DNA of 8,645 bases from Alphaproteobacteria bacterium (lineage in GTDB: Bacteria > Pseudomonadota > Alphaproteobacteria > ATCC43930 > CGMCC-115725). The stretch covers positions 1 to 8,645 of the forward strand of contig JAGWIH010000083.1 in assembly GCA_028866355.1 (NCBI GenBank), read 5' to 3'. Positions 4,714 through 8,645 of this stretch are shown one piece after another. Made by a program: the position numbers and the translations under genes. The notes under the pieces are model-generated. The model worked only from the letters and a program-made list of their open reading frames with translations, was not told the DNA's origin and made no database searches. Position 1 is the stretch's first letter, and the number at the start of each line of letters is the position of its first letter.

Positions 4714-7682
4714 GGTGCGCGCTCCTCCGCCATCTTGACCGCCGCTGTCTCGACCAGGCGGCGAAAGAGGCCGTGGGCGGCGCGTGCGGCGGTCTCCATA
4801 TCCTGCTTGAGCGCATCGAAGTCAATCGCAGCGGCGCCGTGCGCAATCAAATCCTTGACCGTTGGCGGCGTCGCCGCCTCGTCGAACGGCTCCCGCACGG
4901 TCAACTTCAGCAGGCCCTGAACGTTGCGCCAGAGTGTCAGGGCGTGGATCAGGATTTCGCAGTCGCCGTGCGTCAGCGCCCCGGCAACCACCAGCGCCGT
5001 CAACGCGCTACGCGTATTGGCGTGCAGGATTTGGGGGGTCTGTGCCGCGTCGCGCAATTGGAGAAACTGGGCAATGAACTCGATGTCGATGAGACCGCCC
5101 GGTCGATGCTTCACGTCGAACGCGGACGGATTGCGATGCGTGTCGGCGATGCGGCGGCGCATCGCGACGACCTCGTTGGCCAGCTCCGGCGTGCTGCGCG
5201 GACGGACCAGCACCGACCGGATCTCGGCCATGACATGTGCGACGAAGGCGCCGTCGCCGACAACCGGTCGCGCGCGCGTCAGCGCCATCTGTTCCCACGT
5301 CCAGGCGAGTTCGCGATGGTATCGGCGGAAAGCTTGCAGGCTTGTGGCCACCGGGCCCGCGGTGCCGGATGGACGCAGCCGCATGTCGACATCGTAGAGG
5401 CGGCCTTCGGCCGTCGCCGCCGTCAGCGCATTGATGAAGCGCTGCGACAGGCGCGCGTAATAGGTAGGGGCGGCCAGCGGCTGCGCGCCGCCGGTGCTCT
5501 CGGCGTCGTCCGGCGCGTCGTAGATCAGGATCAGGTCGAGATCGGACGCGTAAGTCATCTCACGGCTGCCGAGTTTGCCGAGGCCGAGTACGGCGACGGC
5601 GCCGCCCGCGATCGTGCCATTCGTGCGGGCGAATTCCGCCGCCACGCGCGGCAGCAAGGCCGCTAGCGCAGCCTCGGCGATGTCGGCGAAGGCGCCGCCG
5701 GCGGCCTCGCCGTCGAGGCGACGGCGCAGCGCTTGGACGCCGACCTGAAACTTGCGTTCGGCGACCCAGCGCCGCGCCAGATCCAGCATCTCTTCCGCGT
5801 GGCGCGCGCGATCGAGCAGCTGCCCGACATCGGCGGTCAGCGCGGCGCACGGAGGCAACGGTTCGAAGAATCCTGCGGCGAGCACCGCATCGAGCACGCC
5901 CGGCCGGTTCATCATGGTTTCGGCCAATGTCGGCGCCGCGCTCATGATCTCGGCGACGAGATCGAGCAAGCCCGGATTCTGATGCAGCAACGAGAACGAC
6001 TGCACGCCGGCCGGCAGCCGGCCGAGGAAATGGTCGAAGCGAATGAGTGCGGCGTCAGGCGCGGCGCTGGCGCCGAACGACCGCAGCAGCGCCGGCACGA
6101 GTTCGGTCAGCAGCTCGCGGGCGCGCTGGCTGCGCGTCGCGCGATAGCGGCCATGGTGCCAGGCGCGCACGATCCCGGCGACGCCGCCAGGATCGGCGAA
6201 ACCCAGCGCCGTCAGCGTGCGCAGGGTTTCCGGATCGTCGTCGGTGCCGGTGAAGACGAGATTGCCGGGCGCCGCGAGCGACGGCGCCTCTTCGAACAGG
6301 TTGGCATAATGGCTTTCGACGATCGTCAATTGCCGCGTCAGGTCGGCGGCGAAGGCGTCTGCCGTCGCGTAACCGAGGAACAGCGCCAGATGGCGAATGC
6401 CGTCGGTGTCCGCCGGGATCGTATGGGTTTGGGCGTCGTCGATCATTTGCAGCCGATGTTCGACACGGCGGAGGAACGCATAGGCCTCGGCGAGATCGTC
6501 GGCGGCCTGGCGCGAGATGTGACCGGCGGCCGCCAGCGCTTCGAGCGCGGGAACGGTTTGACGCTGGCGCAAATCGGGTTCGCGGCCGCCCCAGATCAGC
6601 TGTTGCGTCTGCGCGAAGAACTCGATTTCGCGGATGCCGCCGCGGCCGAGCTTGACGTTGTGGCCGGCGACGGCGACCGCAGCGCCGCCACGATGCGCAT
6701 GAATCTGCCGTTTGATCGAGTGGATGTCCTGGATTGCTGCGAAGTCGAGATACTTGCGCCACAGGAACGGCGTCAGCGCGGCAAGGAATTCGCGGCCGGC
6801 GTCGCGATCGCCGGCTACCGGCCGCGCGCGGATCAACGCAGCACGCTCCCAATTTTGGCCGGCGCTTTCGTAATAGGCGAGGGCGGCAGGCAGCGACAAG
6901 GCCGGCGGCGTCGACCCCGGATCGGGCCGCAGCCGCAAATCTGTCCGGAAGACATAGCCTTCGTCGGTCCGTTCGGCCATCACGCGGACCAAATCCTGGG
7001 TCATCCGGCTGAACAGAGTCTGCGAATCCGTGTCGCCGATGATTCGGGCTTTCTCCGGATCGAACACCACGACCAAATCGATGTCGCTTGAGTAATTGAG
7101 CTCACTGGCGCCAAGCTTGCCCATCGCCAGAACGACGAATCCGCTGTCGCGTGCCGGATCGTCGGCATGGCGGAGCGCGAGCAAGCCGCGCGCTGCCGCC
7201 GCGTGCAGAAGGTGGCGGGTCGCCAACGCCAAAGCGTCCTCGGCAAAGCGGCTCAACGCCTCCATCGTCTGCGTCAGTGGCCAAAGACCGGCGATATCGG
7301 CGATCGCGATCGTCAGTGCTGCGCCGCGTTTGAGACGTCGCAACTCGGCCGCCAGGGCTTCCTGCGGCATCGTTGGCGTGAGATCGCGGTTGAGCCGGGA
7401 AATGAGTTCAGCGAAAGTAGCCGCCACCCCCTGCCGCCAAAGTCGGGCAAGCAGGGCCGATTCCCTGAAACAGCAATTGGCTAGGTAAGGGCTGTTGCCA
7501 AAGAGCGTCGTCAGCAACCGTCGGCCAGCCGAATCCGCGGCAAGATCGCGCATGAAGACGGCGAGGTTCGCGTCGCGCACGTCGTCGGCCGTTTCATGCC
7601 AGCGCGCGAGACCGACAGCTGCGGCCGCATCGTCGGCAACAGGCGGGAGATTGTCGTAAGTGTCGAATGGCGGCGATGACAT
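4710..7682 (-). CDS. glnE: Bifunctional glutamine synthetase adenylyltransferase/adenylyl-removing enzyme
   Basis: This 990-residue cytoplasmic enzyme attaches AMP to glutamine synthetase and removes it again, tuning nitrogen assimilation in response to PII protein and glutamine. It has two nucleotidyltransferase domains. The N-terminal, deadenylating domain has GKLGASELNYSSDID with Asp200 and Asp202, followed by GGIREIEF (Glu354). The C-terminal, adenylylating domain has GKLGSREMTYASDLD with Asp714 and Asp716, followed by GGLIDIEF (Glu868). These match the paired Asp motifs around Asp173 and Asp701 in the E. coli enzyme. The protein is somewhat longer than E. coli GlnE (946), mostly at the N-terminus. 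The ATG at 7682 is preferred because the region around FGNSPYL (61-67) and the helix before it look family-like; an ATG at codon 44 is possible but less likely. The ribosome-binding site is weak. bcp follows in ATGA overlap, and the upstream neighbour is divergent with its ATG interlocked. Confidence 0.96.
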   Translation of the reverse strand: MSSPPFDTYDNLPPVADDAAAAVGLARWHETADDVRDANLAVFMRDLAADSAGRRLLTTLFGNSPYLANCCFRESALLARLWRQGVAATFAELISRLNRDLTPTMPQEALAAELRRLKRGAALTIAIADIAGLWPLTQTMEALSRFAEDALALATRHLLHAAAARGLLALRHADDPARDSGFVVLAMGKLGASELNYSSDIDLVVVFDPEKARIIGDTDSQTLFSRMTQDLVRVMAERTDEGYVFRTDLRLRPDPGSTPPALSLPAALAYYESAGQNWERAALIRARPVAGDRDAGREFLAALTPFLWRKYLDFAAIQDIHSIKRQIHAHRGGAAVAVAGHNVKLGRGGIREIEFFAQTQQLIWGGREPDLRQRQTVPALEALAAAGHISRQAADDLAEAYAFLRRVEHRLQMIDDAQTHTIPADTDGIRHLALFLGYATADAFAADLTRQLTIVESHYANLFEEAPSLAAPGNLVFTGTDDDPETLRTLTALGFADPGGVAGIVRAWHHGRYRATRSQRARELLTELVPALLRSFGASAAPDAALIRFDHFLGRLPAGVQSFSLLHQNPGLLDLVAEIMSAAPTLAETMMNRPGVLDAVLAAGFFEPLPPCAALTADVGQLLDRARHAEEMLDLARRWVAERKFQVGVQALRRRLDGEAAGGAFADIAEAALAALLPRVAAEFARTNGTIAGGAVAVLGLGKLGSREMTYASDLDLILIYDAPDDAESTGGAQPLAAPTYYARLSQRFINALTAATAEGRLYDVDMRLRPSGTAGPVATSLQAFRRYHRELAWTWEQMALTRARPVVGDGAFVAHVMAEIRSVLVRPRSTPELANEVVAMRRRIADTHRNPSAFDVKHRPGGLIDIEFIAQFLQLRDAAQTPQILHANTRSALTALVVAGALTHGDCEILIHALTLWRNVQGLLKLTVREPFDEAATPPTVKDLIAHGAAAIDFDALKQDMETAARAAHGLFRRLVETAAVKMAEERAP
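4722..4728 (-). promoter_or_regulatory. Strong ribosome-binding site of bcp inside the glnE 3' end
   Basis: On the minus strand the sequence reads GGAGGAG, eight bases before the bcp ATG at 4713. It lies within the last codons of glnE, so bcp can be translated independently as well as by coupling. It is the best ribosome-binding site in the window. Confidence 0.75.
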
Positions 7683-7683
7683 G
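7680..7683. promoter_or_regulatory. Interlocked divergent start codons (CATG)
   Basis: The palindrome CATG provides ATG for the plus-strand AsmA-like gene (7681-7683) and ATG for glnE on the minus strand (7682-7680). With these starts no non-coding base separates the genes, so each promoter must lie within the coding region of the other. A stop at 7657-7659 limits the plus-strand gene to ATG 7681 or GTG 7660; a purine-rich GGGAG (7644-7648) precedes the GTG by 11 bases, so the start is not settled. Confidence 0.55.
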
Positions 7684-8645
7684 AGCGATGCAGCCGATAA
7701 TCGGCCGCCGCAGCCTGCGCGCGCGCCGCAGCACGGTCAAGATCGCCGCCCACCACACGTCCGGCTGGCGCGCGCCATCCTGGCCGGCATCGTCGTGCTG
7801 ATCGTGATTATCGCGACGACCGGCGGCGTGGCGGCATGGCGGTTGTCGCGCGGACCGATCGTGCTCGATCCCATTACGCCCTATCTCGCGTCGGCATTGT
7901 CGAGCGGACCGAGCGGCGTGCTCGTCACGATCGACCACACGGTCTTGAGCTGGTCAAACCGGCGCATCCATCTGTTCGCCCAAGGCGTCCACCTGAGCCA
8001 GCCAACGAGCGGCGCGCGTTTGAATTTCCACGACATGGAGATCGTGTTGAGCCCGTGGGCGCTGCTGCAAGGGCGTCTGGCGCCGTCACGCGTCGTGCTC
8101 GATCGTCCGGTGCTGCGTCTCGTACGGGCGGCCGACGGGTCGTTTCATATCGCCGTCGGCGAGCAGACCGCCGAAAGCCAAACCGCTGAATTTTGGGGGG
8201 AGCGACTGACGCGAGACGTTGCCGCGCCGTTGGGTACTGGCGGACCGTTGCAGTACCTGTCGACCTTCTCAATGACCAACGCGACGCTGATCGTCGACGA
8301 TAAATCGCTCGGTGTGACGTGGCGCGCCGACCAGGTCGACCTCGTGATGGCCCGCAACACCAATGGCGTCGATGGCCACATGCAGCTGGCCGTCGGCATC
8401 GGCGGCAAACAGGCGCTGCTGAGCGGCCGTCTCGCTTACCGCAATACGGGTGAGCTGTCGGTGCGGATCGACTTCGAGGGCGTCGATCCGGCGCTGTTCG
8501 CGCCTGCGGCGCCGGCATTACAGCCACTTGCTGCGGTCGATTTGCCGGTTTCGGGCGAAATGGCGCTTGGCTTCGACACCAAGAGTTTCGCGATCGACGT
8601 CGCGTTTTGCGATGTGCGGTTCGGCGCCGGAACCTTGCGCGAGGC
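7681..8645 (+). CDS. AsmA/YhdP-like (DUF3971-type) inner-membrane protein, N-terminal part (3' end outside window)
   Basis: The frame is open from ATG 7681 to the end of the window with no stop, giving 321 codons. The product begins with a Pro/Arg-rich cytoplasmic tail (1-30), then one membrane helix (about 31-53), then a long periplasmic region with mixed beta-like pattern. Segments such as HLFAQGVHL, LSPWALLQGRLAP and SRVVLDRPVLRLVR followed by DGSFHI fit the start of AsmA/YhdP/TamB-like proteins: a basis function is defined, then the layer ending in LxGRLxPxxVxLxxPxLxLxRxxDG. These proteins are implicated in moving phospholipid between the membranes and keeping the outer membrane intact. 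Family members are usually over 1000 residues, so about two thirds is missing. Such a gene next to glnE is, as I recall, common in alphaproteobacteria. GTG 7660 is an alternative start adding seven residues. Confidence 0.75.
   Translation, partial: MSDAADNRPPQPARAPQHGQDRRPPHVRLARAILAGIVVLIVIIATTGGVAAWRLSRGPIVLDPITPYLASALSSGPSGVLVTIDHTVLSWSNRRIHLFAQGVHLSQPTSGARLNFHDMEIVLSPWALLQGRLAPSRVVLDRPVLRLVRAADGSFHIAVGEQTAESQTAEFWGERLTRDVAAPLGTGGPLQYLSTFSMTNATLIVDDKSLGVTWRADQVDLVMARNTNGVDGHMQLAVGIGGKQALLSGRLAYRNTGELSVRIDFEGVDPALFAPAAPALQPLAAVDLPVSGEMALGFDTKSFAIDVAFCDVRFGAGTLRE

Noticed and set aside
4175..4846. Upstream extension of the cupredoxin frame to a 341-codon protein
   Set aside because: The added part lies out of frame within bcp and glnE and is rich in Arg/His without motifs. 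The signal peptide begins right after ATG 4174, so that is the start.
5733..7091. Long open frame (452 codons) on the plus strand inside glnE
   Set aside because: It is antisense to a clearly conserved glnE. Its Arg/Gly/Ala/Gln-rich product has no recognisable motif, and such frames are common opposite high-GC genes.

Overview
The window is high-GC bacterial DNA, tightly packed and fully coding apart from two short gaps (688-828 and 4175-4248). The style of glnE, the bcp gene overlapping it, the divergent AsmA/YhdP-like gene and the histidine kinase all suggest an alphaproteobacterium, possibly Rhodospirillales-like. That placement is an inference from gene content and codon use, not from a marker gene. 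I see no rRNA, tRNA, CRISPR array, insertion sequence or phage gene.

Left part (plus strand). Positions 1-687 hold the C-terminal part of a ClC-family chloride channel/transporter: the last membrane helices followed by two cytoplasmic CBS-like domains. A 141-base gap follows, carrying two identical CGTTAACG palindromes. Next come a membrane sensor histidine kinase (829-2742) and, overlapping its stop codon by one base, an exported di-heme c-type cytochrome of the CcpA/MauG superfamily (2742-3818). These two genes look like a translationally coupled unit.

Middle and right part (minus strand). A small exported cupredoxin (3821-4174) converges on the di-heme gene with only two bases between the stop codons. 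Upstream of it lie bcp, a thiol peroxidase (4249-4713), and glnE, the bifunctional glutamine synthetase adenylyltransferase/deadenylase (4710-7682), whose stop overlaps the bcp start in ATGA. At the far right a plus-strand gene (7681 to the window end) encodes the N-terminal third or so of a probable AsmA/YhdP-like inner-membrane protein. Its ATG and the glnE ATG share the palindrome CATG, so there is no intergenic space between them.

How the genes may work together. glnE-bcp with the divergent AsmA-like gene reads as core housekeeping: nitrogen control, peroxide defence and envelope maintenance. The more unusual group is the histidine kinase, di-heme cytochrome and cupredoxin: a membrane sensor coupled to a periplasmic heme protein, beside a blue-copper protein that could exchange electrons with it. 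Compared from memory with classical peroxidases, the di-heme protein seems to lack the distal Gln and Glu, so it may not be an ordinary peroxidase. No response regulator and no methylamine dehydrogenase genes are present. A redox-sensing or redox-relay module is a hypothesis; nothing in the sequence proves it.
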